A stretch of 5,516 nucleotides of DNA from Verrucomicrobiota bacterium (GTDB lineage: Bacteria; Verrucomicrobiota; Verrucomicrobiia; Verrucomicrobiales; DEV007). Location: contig JAADHD010000405.1 of the NCBI GenBank assembly GCA_013152075.1, forward strand, positions 1,424 to 6,939, given 5' to 3'. This document shows, piece after piece, positions 1 through 5,516 of this stretch (position 1 is its first letter; each line of letters begins with the position of its first letter). The notes beneath the pieces were generated by a model. The model searched no databases, was not told where the DNA came from, and saw only the letters and a program-made list of their open reading frames with translations. A program made the translations under genes and the position numbers.

Positions 1-1
1 A

Positions 2-811
2 AATCCAGCGGTACTAGTGAAACGGCTCAACGTGGTGGCGATCTGCGTGGACTATCTACAAAGCGGACCCAAAGCTTCAATCAAAGATCCTCAGCCTTAC
101 GATTTCGGCTACCTTCAGTCACTCGATGCGCTCAGGGCCTTGTGGTTCGTGTACGAAGGTATGAGTGAACGTAGGATCCCCTTCGCGAGTGACCGGATTT
201 TCGCCACCGGCGGATCCGGTGGCGGCAATGTCACTCTGATGTCCAACAAGCTGGCCCCGCGAACATTTACTGCCATCATCGATATGTGCGGAATGCCCAA
301 GTTGAGTGACGACATCGCCTTCAACCTACCGGGAGGTTCCGGCCTCAATGCCAGATGGAGCCGAGATCCTGCCAGCCCGAACTACCTCAGCCCGGGCGCG
401 CAGGAAATCAGATTCAATGGCAATCCGGCGCATTTGGAATTGATGAAAAAATTTGGCAACCGAACAAAAATTTTCATCGTGCACGGAGAGGATGATTCAA
501 CCTGCCCATTCCCTGATGCCCAGGAGATGGCTGCTAATTTTAAAAAAGCGGGTCTCGATGTGAGCAAACATTTTGTCAGCAAAGAAAGTCTCGACGGCAA
601 GATTTTCAAAAGCAGCGGTCACGCTCTCGGCAACCGAACGGAGATCGTTTTCAAAGTCGGCGGAAAGGCGCTGGACCCAAAGGTAAGGCGCCCGTATCCC
701 AGCGATTTCGAACTGAAGGACGAGACGGTTCGCTACCCGGTAAGCGGTGGCGTTTTTGTAATCTCTTATAAAAAAGGGTATCCTGTTGGCCGTTTCGAGC
801 CGAGCAAGTGA
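2..811 (+). CDS. Alpha/beta hydrolase, DUF2920-like (5' end cut by window)
   Basis: The frame is open from the window edge, so the true start is upstream; the first possible in-window start is the GTG at 17 (residue numbers below count from it). The fold is a serine alpha/beta hydrolase. A strand (NVVAICVDY, 5-13) leads to the nucleophile elbow GGSGGGN with Ser67. The acid is in HGEDDSTCP, most likely Asp160, and the base is His202 in SSGHALGN. All three catalytic residues are therefore present. The segment YDFGYLQSLDALRAL (28-42) before the elbow resembles DUF2920 (Campylobacter-type) hydrolases, in which a gln/asp-rich helix precedes the Ser. The substrate cannot be told; an esterase or peptidase-like role is inferred from the fold. 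No export signal is visible because the N-terminus is missing. A tail of about 55 residues follows the catalytic His. The gene ends 74 bp from the convergent neighbour. Hydrolase fold is sure; the DUF2920 assignment is from memory of the family. Confidence 0.82.
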   Translation, partial: NPAVLVKRLNVVAICVDYLQSGPKASIKDPQPYDFGYLQSLDALRALWFVYEGMSERRIPFASDRIFATGGSGGGNVTLMSNKLAPRTFTAIIDMCGMPKLSDDIAFNLPGGSGLNARWSRDPASPNYLSPGAQEIRFNGNPAHLELMKKFGNRTKIFIVHGEDDSTCPFPDAQEMAANFKKAGLDVSKHFVSKESLDGKIFKSSGHALGNRTEIVFKVGGKALDPKVRRPYPSDFELKDETVRYPVSGGVFVISYKKGYPVGRFEPSK

Positions 812-885
812 ACCGGGACGCTGAAATTTTCGCGCAACAAAATGGTGTATGAGGAAACCGTAACAGACATCGCGCGTAGAGGGAA

Positions 886-3537
886 TTATCTATCTACTGC
901 GTGACGGAGATGCACCGAAAGCGTGAACGCTTTTTTTGAAGCTGATGACAGGACAGGAGCCACAGCACCTTCAAACGCTTTCACCTCCTTAATAAACGGT
1001 TTCACCAGAAGCCCACTCTGGTGGTAATATCTAATCTGGCTCATCCTGGAAAAATTCGCCGAAGCGCCTGCCTGCTCTGCGCTAAAAATCCACCACAGCC
1101 ATTCCGGTTTTTCCGTGATGTAATCCTGCTGATCAGTAGTATCGTAAGGACCGGTCACCACTGAGAGATCGAGTCCCGTGACGAGCTCATGATCTCCTGC
1201 TAATCGCAGCTTAAAGTCCCATCCAGGCGGGAGTTTTTTAGCAAGCCCCTGCGTAAGGCTTGAGAGCGTCTCTTTATCCAATACAGTTCCTTTCCAGTCA
1301 CGAATCTCATCAAGGATACCGACCATCTCACTGGAGGTTTTTTTTGGTGAAGTTATTTCAATAGAGGCAATTAGTCCGGGCTTTTCAGAGCCATCGCGTT
1401 TCCATTCCGGAATTGGTAAGGACTCTTCTCCGTTCTCACTGTGCCAGGTATTAAGGATGGCTGTGCGCTCAAGTTCGCGCCGTTTCCAGGAGCCTTTCGA
1501 ATCAAATGAATAGCGATCCGGATGACGCTCAACCAGCATCTCCGCTGCAAGGTCACACAGTCTGTGGCGAGTGCTGGCTGGCATCGAATTACTAAGGTGC
1601 CTGGCTGTATCGCCTATTGATTTGATCAGTATCGCATCGATTTGTTGCGCGATTGCAGGCGCATTGTTATTGACACTTAGCTCTTTGGCAGCAGCCCTGT
1701 CATAAGAAATATAGTAGCTGCCCGGAAACCCTGCGATCGTCATGTTGTCGTTCTTCTGTGCTTGGGGCGCAGCAGTAAGCATCCTTGTTCCGAATACTGT
1801 CCTTTCTTTATCGGTAAGGAGTTTGAGCAATTTGTATCGAACCGTTACTGGCAAGCTTAACCATGATTCTGCCAGGGCTTTTATCCCTTTCACACTTCGA
1901 GTCTCAGCGAGAAACGCTCCGGCTCCTCCTAGGTTCCGTTTTCCTGAATTCATCATAAGCTCCCCACTGTCTTCTGGAAAATTTGCTTCACGTCGTCGCC
2001 TCCATTCCACAACCATCGCATCCTGGGCAGCGTCTTTTTCGCCGAGGCCCCAAAGCACCGCCGCGGCTCGAACACGCGCTACAGGCAATGACCCCTGCCT
2101 CAACTCTTTGTGAAGGAATACCCCCGACTTTGCCAATCCCGCACGGGCGGCAATGACGATCAATTGGCCGTGCACTTCAGGATTCATGGATTTCTCTGCC
2201 ACCTCCATGATGATGGGCAGTCCTTTCTCCGGAAATTGATCCAGAAGATTTGCCGCCTGCTGGGGCGCGCCTCTCTCGCCCAAACGCACACCAGCTGCCA
2301 TTATATCAAACTCACTTTTGCCCTCCGTTTCCGCCCACCATCTGGCGATGTTTTTTTTCGCAAATTCGTGTTTTCCGTTTTTCATCGAATAAGGAGTGGG
2401 TGAAAATTCACGTTTGGCAATAGCTTCGAGTACCACTTTGACGCATTCACCCACCCTCAGGGTATATCTCGATCCAACGGTAGAAGATCGGCTCAAGCGT
2501 GGGTCATCCAGGGATTCCATCAATTGTGGCACCGCGGGGTAACCCATCCTGACCAGTCTGTATGCGGGACTATTTTCAAGACGGGAGTCATTGAAAATGT
2601 TGCAATAACCCGGAGTCGTATTCTGACTACCATTCTGCGTTTCAAGTAGCAGAATCAATGCTACAACTTGATCCTTGGCAGCGAGCTCATTGGCTTTAGC
2701 AAGACCCTTCGACTCGCTCGGCCCTACTTTGGATTTGCCCAAAGCTTCCACCAGTATGCGAGCTTCAGCAGCTGTTTTGCTTTGCGGGAAAAGCCTGATT
2801 ACCTCGTCCAGACGTTGCCTCACTTCACCCCGGGCTTTTGAACGATCAGAGTTTGCCCTCATCGCCAAGGTTAAACGCGTGGCCGCAAAGTCATTCGCTA
2901 CAAAACCAAGAAAAGCATCGATATCATCCGGCCAGGTTTTTCCTCCATGATAGGGCCGGCAAGAACGGGCTTTTTTCAGCAGTGCTTCGGCGAGCTCCCA
3001 TTGCTTATGCTCCACAAGTGCCGTCGCAAGCACGACCGCATAACTGGGGAAATCGAGATAAGGTTCAGCTTTATCTACTCTCTGCCACTTAACGCCCCAC
3101 GGTTTATCGATCCACTTCCGCGCATAGGCTATCAGATCTTCGTCCCGCCATTCAATTGCAGGATTGATTCCACCGTTCTTTTCCCGCGTTCTTGCTGTCG
3201 CCTCCAAAGTGATGAGATCGAGAGTATAAATGCTCCATTGCGACTGGTCGCCTTGTATCAGAAAACCATGAACGGCTGCAGGAACCCATGGCTGATTTTC
3301 CCTCTGACTAGCCCCGCCGGTCTGCATCGTTATAAAAGGGCGGTGGAAAAATTTCGTGTAACCTAGCTGTCTTACCCATGTCGTGACCTTTTCCAGATCA
3401 CTGCTTCCATGAAACTTTTTAGTGCTAGGTAGCACCGATGCATCCTCGGGATCCTGTGCGGCTACGCGTGCGTTTGCGCTCAAGCACAAAGCCACGACTG
3501 AAAACCTCAAGAATGATTTGACGATAACTCTCATCAT
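886..3537 (-). CDS. Large exported TPR/HEAT-like helical repeat protein, function unknown
   Basis: I do not recognise a named family. The frame extends to an ATG at 3582 (898 residues), but I favour the ATG at 3537 (883 residues; a second ATG follows at 3534). Starting there gives a standard signal peptide: MMRVIVKSFLR, then hydrophobic FSVVALCLSANA, then a likely cut after VAA. The longer start adds 15 polar residues before it. Neither start has a clear Shine-Dalgarno sequence. Numbering from 3582: a TPR-like helical part at about 178-282 (for example KQWELAEALLKKA and LDEVIRLFPQS, which reads like TolA-binding-protein-style repeats); a HEAT-like unit at about 340-395, with GYPAVPQLMESLDDPRLSR; then ARWWAE (413-418) and alternating helices to about 600, with PVARVRAAAVLWGLGEKDAA typical of HEAT packing. 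The C-terminal 200 residues are rich in Trp and charge and have no motif I know. The likely site is the periplasm or cell envelope, acting as a scaffold by protein contacts; this is inference. It converges with the hydrolase and diverges from the YD-repeat gene. Confidence 0.85.
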   Translation of the reverse strand: MMRVIVKSFLRFSVVALCLSANARVAAQDPEDASVLPSTKKFHGSSDLEKVTTWVRQLGYTKFFHRPFITMQTGGASQRENQPWVPAAVHGFLIQGDQSQWSIYTLDLITLEATARTREKNGGINPAIEWRDEDLIAYARKWIDKPWGVKWQRVDKAEPYLDFPSYAVVLATALVEHKQWELAEALLKKARSCRPYHGGKTWPDDIDAFLGFVANDFAATRLTLAMRANSDRSKARGEVRQRLDEVIRLFPQSKTAAEARILVEALGKSKVGPSESKGLAKANELAAKDQVVALILLLETQNGSQNTTPGYCNIFNDSRLENSPAYRLVRMGYPAVPQLMESLDDPRLSRSSTVGSRYTLRVGECVKVVLEAIAKREFSPTPYSMKNGKHEFAKKNIARWWAETEGKSEFDIMAAGVRLGERGAPQQAANLLDQFPEKGLPIIMEVAEKSMNPEVHGQLIVIAARAGLAKSGVFLHKELRQGSLPVARVRAAAVLWGLGEKDAAQDAMVVEWRRRREANFPEDSGELMMNSGKRNLGGAGAFLAETRSVKGIKALAESWLSLPVTVRYKLLKLLTDKERTVFGTRMLTAAPQAQKNDNMTIAGFPGSYYISYDRAAAKELSVNNNAPAIAQQIDAILIKSIGDTARHLSNSMPASTRHRLCDLAAEMLVERHPDRYSFDSKGSWKRRELERTAILNTWHSENGEESLPIPEWKRDGSEKPGLIASIEITSPKKTSSEMVGILDEIRDWKGTVLDKETLSSLTQGLAKKLPPGWDFKLRLAGDHELVTGLDLSVVTGPYDTTDQQDYITEKPEWLWWIFSAEQAGASANFSRMSQIRYYHQSGLLVKPFIKEVKAFEGAVAPVLSSASKKAFTLSVHLRHAVDR
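918..937 (+). terminator. Possible intrinsic terminator of the hydrolase gene, inside the convergent gene
   Basis: AAAGCG (918-923), loop TGAA (924-927) and CGCTTT (928-933) form a 6-bp stem, and seven T in a row occupy 931-937. On the plus strand this has the form of a Rho-independent terminator about 107 bp after the hydrolase stop. It lies in the last codons of the opposite-strand gene, where the same bases encode SKKAFTL. The stem has only three G-C pairs, so the strength is moderate at best and chance is possible. Confidence 0.4.
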
Positions 3538-3621
3538 AGTATTTAGTTGCAACCACAGCCCTTGAGACACTTGTTTTTGCATTGTTAAGCAGAATAGTGG
3601 AAATTAGCTTAGGACACAACT

Positions 3622-3648
3622 ATCATAAAATTAATTGCAACTATTCAA
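3622..3648 (-). promoter_or_regulatory. Weak sigma70-like promoter candidate for the helical-repeat gene
   Basis: On the minus strand TTGAAT (3643-3648) is followed after 15 bp by TATGAT (3622-3627), which differs from TATAAT at one base. The surroundings are AT-rich. Transcription would start near 3615, about 33 bases before the ATG at 3582 and 78 before the ATG at 3537. The 15-bp spacer is shorter than the usual 17, and promoter consensus in the suspected phylum is poorly known. Confidence 0.25.
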
Positions 3649-3690
3649 GCCTGTTAAATCATTACAATTGATCAAAGTGAGTTGTAGCGC

Positions 3691-3702
3691 CGGCTTGAGC
3701 CG
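3691..3702. repeat. REP-like GC hairpin in the divergent intergenic region
   Basis: CGGC (3691-3694), loop TTGA, GCCG (3699-3702) is a perfect small inverted repeat in an otherwise AT-rich gap, preceded by GTAGCGC. Short palindromes with a GTAGCGC-like lead are scattered in many copies in some verrucomicrobial genomes, which makes a dispersed REP-type element plausible. Only one copy occurs in this window, so repetition cannot be shown here. It could instead be an operator or a leader RNA hairpin. Confidence 0.35.
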
Positions 3703-3730
3703 ACATTGATTGCTTAAAGTTGAAAGCTCA

Positions 3731-3757
3731 GCGGCAAATGCCTACGCGGCGAAAGCC
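3731..3757 (+). other. Tandem small hairpins in the leader of the YD-repeat gene
   Basis: GGC-AAAT-GCC (3733-3742) and GGC-GAAA-GCC (3748-3757) form two three-bp G-C stems five bases apart; the second is capped by a GNRA tetraloop. GCG (3731-3733) can alternatively pair with CGC (3745-3747). They lie 39-65 bases before the start codon, so if the transcript begins upstream they are in its 5' leader. The stems are short, and no known riboswitch consensus fits. A regulatory role is inference. Confidence 0.25.
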
Positions 3758-3785
3758 CACCAGACGATCAAATTACCGAATGAGC

Positions 3786-3790
3786 GGAAG
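3786..3790 (+). promoter_or_regulatory. Shine-Dalgarno site of the YD-repeat gene
   Basis: GGAAG lies five bases before the ATG at 3796, and the in-frame stop TGA at 3781-3783 rules out any earlier start in this frame. Together these fix the start. The site is a partial match to GGAGG. Confidence 0.45.
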
Positions 3791-3795
3791 AACCG

Positions 3796-5241
3796 ATGAC
3801 CACACGACTAAAAAGCTTTTTCTATAACACATTACTTGTGTCACGAGACGTCGCGGTGCTGATCACGGCTTGTGCAGCCTTCGGATTAACATCAGCGTCC
3901 AAGGCCGCGCCAAAAGAAATTTCGCAAACGCAGAGCAAAGCAATTGCAGAAATCACACCTGGGAAGAAACCCGTAACAAATTCCAAAACCGGAAGCTCAA
4001 CGACTTCCGATAAGAAGAAGACGAAAGAAACGGAGTCATCCCCGAATACTCGAAAAAATCGCAAAGGAGAGCACTTTGATTTTCCGTATCCATCCAATTT
4101 GTTTGGCTGGGCTGGAGAAACCGGCAGGTTATCAATTTGGATCAATGGCGACTGGAAGCTCAAATTGCCAGGTGGCGAAACTTTACCGATACGCTACAGG
4201 TTTTACGGGGCTCAGGATCGGGCTCCTGACAAAATCATGGGAGGCGAATGGTGGTTTCCATTACTGGAGAGCACCATTATGCAAACCAGTGAGCAAAACA
4301 AACGCGTAACAACTCTTGGTGGCCGCTCAAAGTATCTGTCGAGCGATCCGAAAAACAAAAATCGTTTCCAAACTAAAGATCGCCAGTGGACCGGGCTATC
4401 CACTGATGGCGGACGATTCGTAATGGAGGGCCCAGGCGGCTGGCGCTATCATTATGTTGATAAGCGCCTAGTGAAAGTGATCACACCTTCGGGCAACACT
4501 CTGATTTGGAATTTGGACAAAAATAACAGAGTGAAAAGCATCACGACGGATGACGGGGACCAGTTGTTAAGCGTTCAAACAAACGAACATGGTTTGGTGA
4601 AGGAGATCAAGACTCACGACGGCTTGGAGTTTCGATTTAAGTATCAACCCTATCCTGCCACAAAAACAGCAAGTGGAGATGAAGCGCATGCGAATGCCCA
4701 GCACAGCACCAATCACATAAGCGAAATATTGCCGGACGGAGAAAGCGGACGGGAATTCATTTTTAATATAAGTGCGGATTCCAAACACAAGGACATACTG
4801 AAGATGGAATATTCACGCGTGACTCCCAATAAGAAAACAGTAAAAGAAAACTTCTCCTGGCAAGTCGACAGCGGTTTGATCAAGTCAGACTCGGAAAGCC
4901 AGTATTCAAAGGCGAAAGAAAGCGGAAATAATCCACGCCAACTTACCAGAAAATTCAGCAACGGCGGCCAGGAAATCTATCGCTGGAACAATAAAACAAG
5001 CGTTCAATATCGTGAGCGTCGCGATGGATCGAGCTATAAAACATTCTATGTAAAAAAGGCGGGGCCGTCTTACTTCAAGGTAAACAGAGTCATCCAGACA
5101 AGGGCTAACGGTGAAGTAGAGGATTTTGTCAGTCAATTTGATAAACTCGGGCGAAGGATTCGAACCGAGAAAAACGGGGTGTTGAATACACGGCTTGAAT
5201 ATTCGGTGAGCAATGGGGAAAAGTGCAGAAGCTGTTTATGA
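3796..5241 (+). CDS. Exported YD-repeat (RHS-like) protein
   Basis: 481 residues. Residues 1-38 form an export signal: basic start, hydrophobic VAVLITACAAFGL (19-31), and a possible cut near ASKAA. ITAC (23-26) fits a lipobox, so a lipoprotein anchored at Cys26 is an alternative, although the hydrophobic run before it is short. Residues 39-93 are a Lys/Ser/Thr-rich linker without fold. A Trp-rich front module follows at about 95-215 (FGWAGETGRLSIW, GGEWWFPLLEST, GPGGWRYHY). Next come degenerate YD-type strand repeats: RLVKVITPSGNTLIW (224-238), NRVKSITTDDGD (244-255), GLVKEIKTHDGLEF (266-279) and FDKLGRRIRTEKNGVL (448-463). YD repeats form beta-rich shells in RHS and teneurin proteins, but here they are few and no toxin domain, DPLGL-type core end or RHS core motif is present in this frame. 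The stop is followed at once by more YD-like coding in the -1 frame, so the protein may really be longer. Role unknown; a cell-surface or secreted place is inferred. Confidence 0.82.
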   Translation: MTTRLKSFFYNTLLVSRDVAVLITACAAFGLTSASKAAPKEISQTQSKAIAEITPGKKPVTNSKTGSSTTSDKKKTKETESSPNTRKNRKGEHFDFPYPSNLFGWAGETGRLSIWINGDWKLKLPGGETLPIRYRFYGAQDRAPDKIMGGEWWFPLLESTIMQTSEQNKRVTTLGGRSKYLSSDPKNKNRFQTKDRQWTGLSTDGGRFVMEGPGGWRYHYVDKRLVKVITPSGNTLIWNLDKNNRVKSITTDDGDQLLSVQTNEHGLVKEIKTHDGLEFRFKYQPYPATKTASGDEAHANAQHSTNHISEILPDGESGREFIFNISADSKHKDILKMEYSRVTPNKKTVKENFSWQVDSGLIKSDSESQYSKAKESGNNPRQLTRKFSNGGQEIYRWNNKTSVQYRERRDGSSYKTFYVKKAGPSYFKVNRVIQTRANGEVEDFVSQFDKLGRRIRTEKNGVLNTRLEYSVSNGEKCRSCL

Positions 5242-5516
5242 AACTTAGCTCGCCAGACCCGGATTCAGAAGATGGATTGACTCTGACTACCACTACTTAT
5301 TCGAGTCTGGAGAATGGGCGCAAGCTGAGAATGGAGAATCAAGGGCGAGTCACTGAATACGACCCGCAGGGCCATATCGTCAAAGTGACAAAAGACGGGG
5401 TGCTCATTCGTGGTAAAAATAATGAGCCACCAACACCAGCTCCAAAAAAAGAGCCCTTGCTCGTTAAGAAATATACACCCCCAACTGACGCCACTACAAG
5501 CGGATGGATACTATCG
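5238..5516 (+). CDS. YD-repeat continuation in the -1 frame, overlapping ATGA, open at window end
   Basis: An ATG at 5238 overlaps the TGA of the preceding gene and opens a frame of 93 codons with no stop before the window edge. The product begins MKLSSPDPDSEDG, has no signal peptide, and contains YDPQGHIVKVTKDGVL (41-56). This matches FDKLGRRIRTEKNGVL near the end of the upstream protein in pattern and spacing: aromatic-Asp, Gly three residues after the Asp, and a K-[ND]-GVL end. From residue 61 it turns into a Pro/Lys-rich linker (EPPTPAPKKEP). There is no clear ribosome binding site, so translation would depend on coupling to the upstream stop. Because a signal-less partner of an exported protein makes little sense, a single gene split by a one-base frameshift (natural, programmed or sequencing error) is at least as likely as a separate gene. 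The -1 frame is open back to 5199, so a join anywhere in 5199-5238 works. Confidence 0.55.
   Translation, partial: MKLSSPDPDSEDGLTLTTTTYSSLENGRKLRMENQGRVTEYDPQGHIVKVTKDGVLIRGKNNEPPTPAPKKEPLLVKKYTPPTDATTSGWILS

Noticed and set aside
770..784. Minus-strand terminator for the helical-repeat gene (A run at 770-775 next to GGG/CC)
   Set aside because: The possible stem is only three base pairs and lies in the coding end of the hydrolase.
1742..2113. Plus-strand open frame of 123 codons opposite the helical-repeat gene
   Set aside because: Low-complexity Ser/Arg/Pro-rich product typical of an antisense shadow; the minus-strand frame is long, unbroken and has sensible domains.
3546..3553. Palindrome GTTGCAAC, with a related ATTGCAAC at 3634-3641
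   Set aside because: Short, 88 bases apart and not identical; too weak to call a binding-site pair.
3425..3619. Small minus-strand frame overlapping the start of the helical-repeat gene
   Set aside because: Out of frame with the signal peptide and coding region of the larger gene; the product has no recognisable feature.
3668..3675. Palindrome TTGATCAA as an operator
   Set aside because: Eight AT-rich bases in an AT-rich region; only one copy, with no second half-site at helical spacing.
3721..3790. c-di-GMP-I (GEMM) riboswitch, suggested by GGCAAA, a GAAA tetraloop and TTACCGAA
   Set aside because: The order and spacing do not fit: the second stem with GGTAGC pairing to GGGTTACC is missing, and so is the conserved CGCAAAGCC segment.
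5224..5238. CRSC at the end of the YD-repeat protein as a metal-binding or redox motif
   Set aside because: It lies exactly where the frame appears to shift, so it is probably an out-of-frame tail rather than a real motif.

Overview
The window looks like a stretch of bacterial chromosome with about 50% GC. Both the long secreted helical-repeat protein and the compact YD-repeat (RHS-like) protein with a Trp-rich front module are types I associate with Verrucomicrobiota (Pedosphaera-like) or Planctomycetota. This placement is inferred from protein style only; there is no rRNA or marker gene. I see no tRNA, rRNA, CRISPR array, transposase or phage gene.

Layout: (1) 2-811, plus strand, the 3' part of an alpha/beta-hydrolase gene that resembles the DUF2920 family, with its catalytic triad intact and its 5' end outside the window. 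(2) 812-885, a 74-bp convergent spacer; a possible terminator for the hydrolase lies just beyond it, inside the 3' end of the opposing gene. (3) 886-3537 (or to 3582), minus strand, a very large exported protein of unknown function with TPR-like and HEAT-like helical repeats. (4) A divergent intergenic region ending at 3795, about 213-258 bp, with a weak candidate promoter for the leftward gene, a REP-like GC hairpin and two small hairpins in the leader of the rightward gene. (5) 3796-5241, plus strand, an exported YD-repeat-like protein. (6) 5238-5516, plus strand, a reading frame that overlaps the previous stop as ATGA, carries another YD-like unit and a proline-rich linker, and runs off the window.

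The genes do not form one clear operon: the first two converge and the second and third diverge. The most informative point is the 5238-5241 junction, where YD-repeat coding continues in the -1 frame. This could be a translationally coupled second protein, a frameshifted single gene, or a sequence error. I did not find convincing evidence for a wholly new system; the leader hairpins and the -1 junction are the parts most worth checking.
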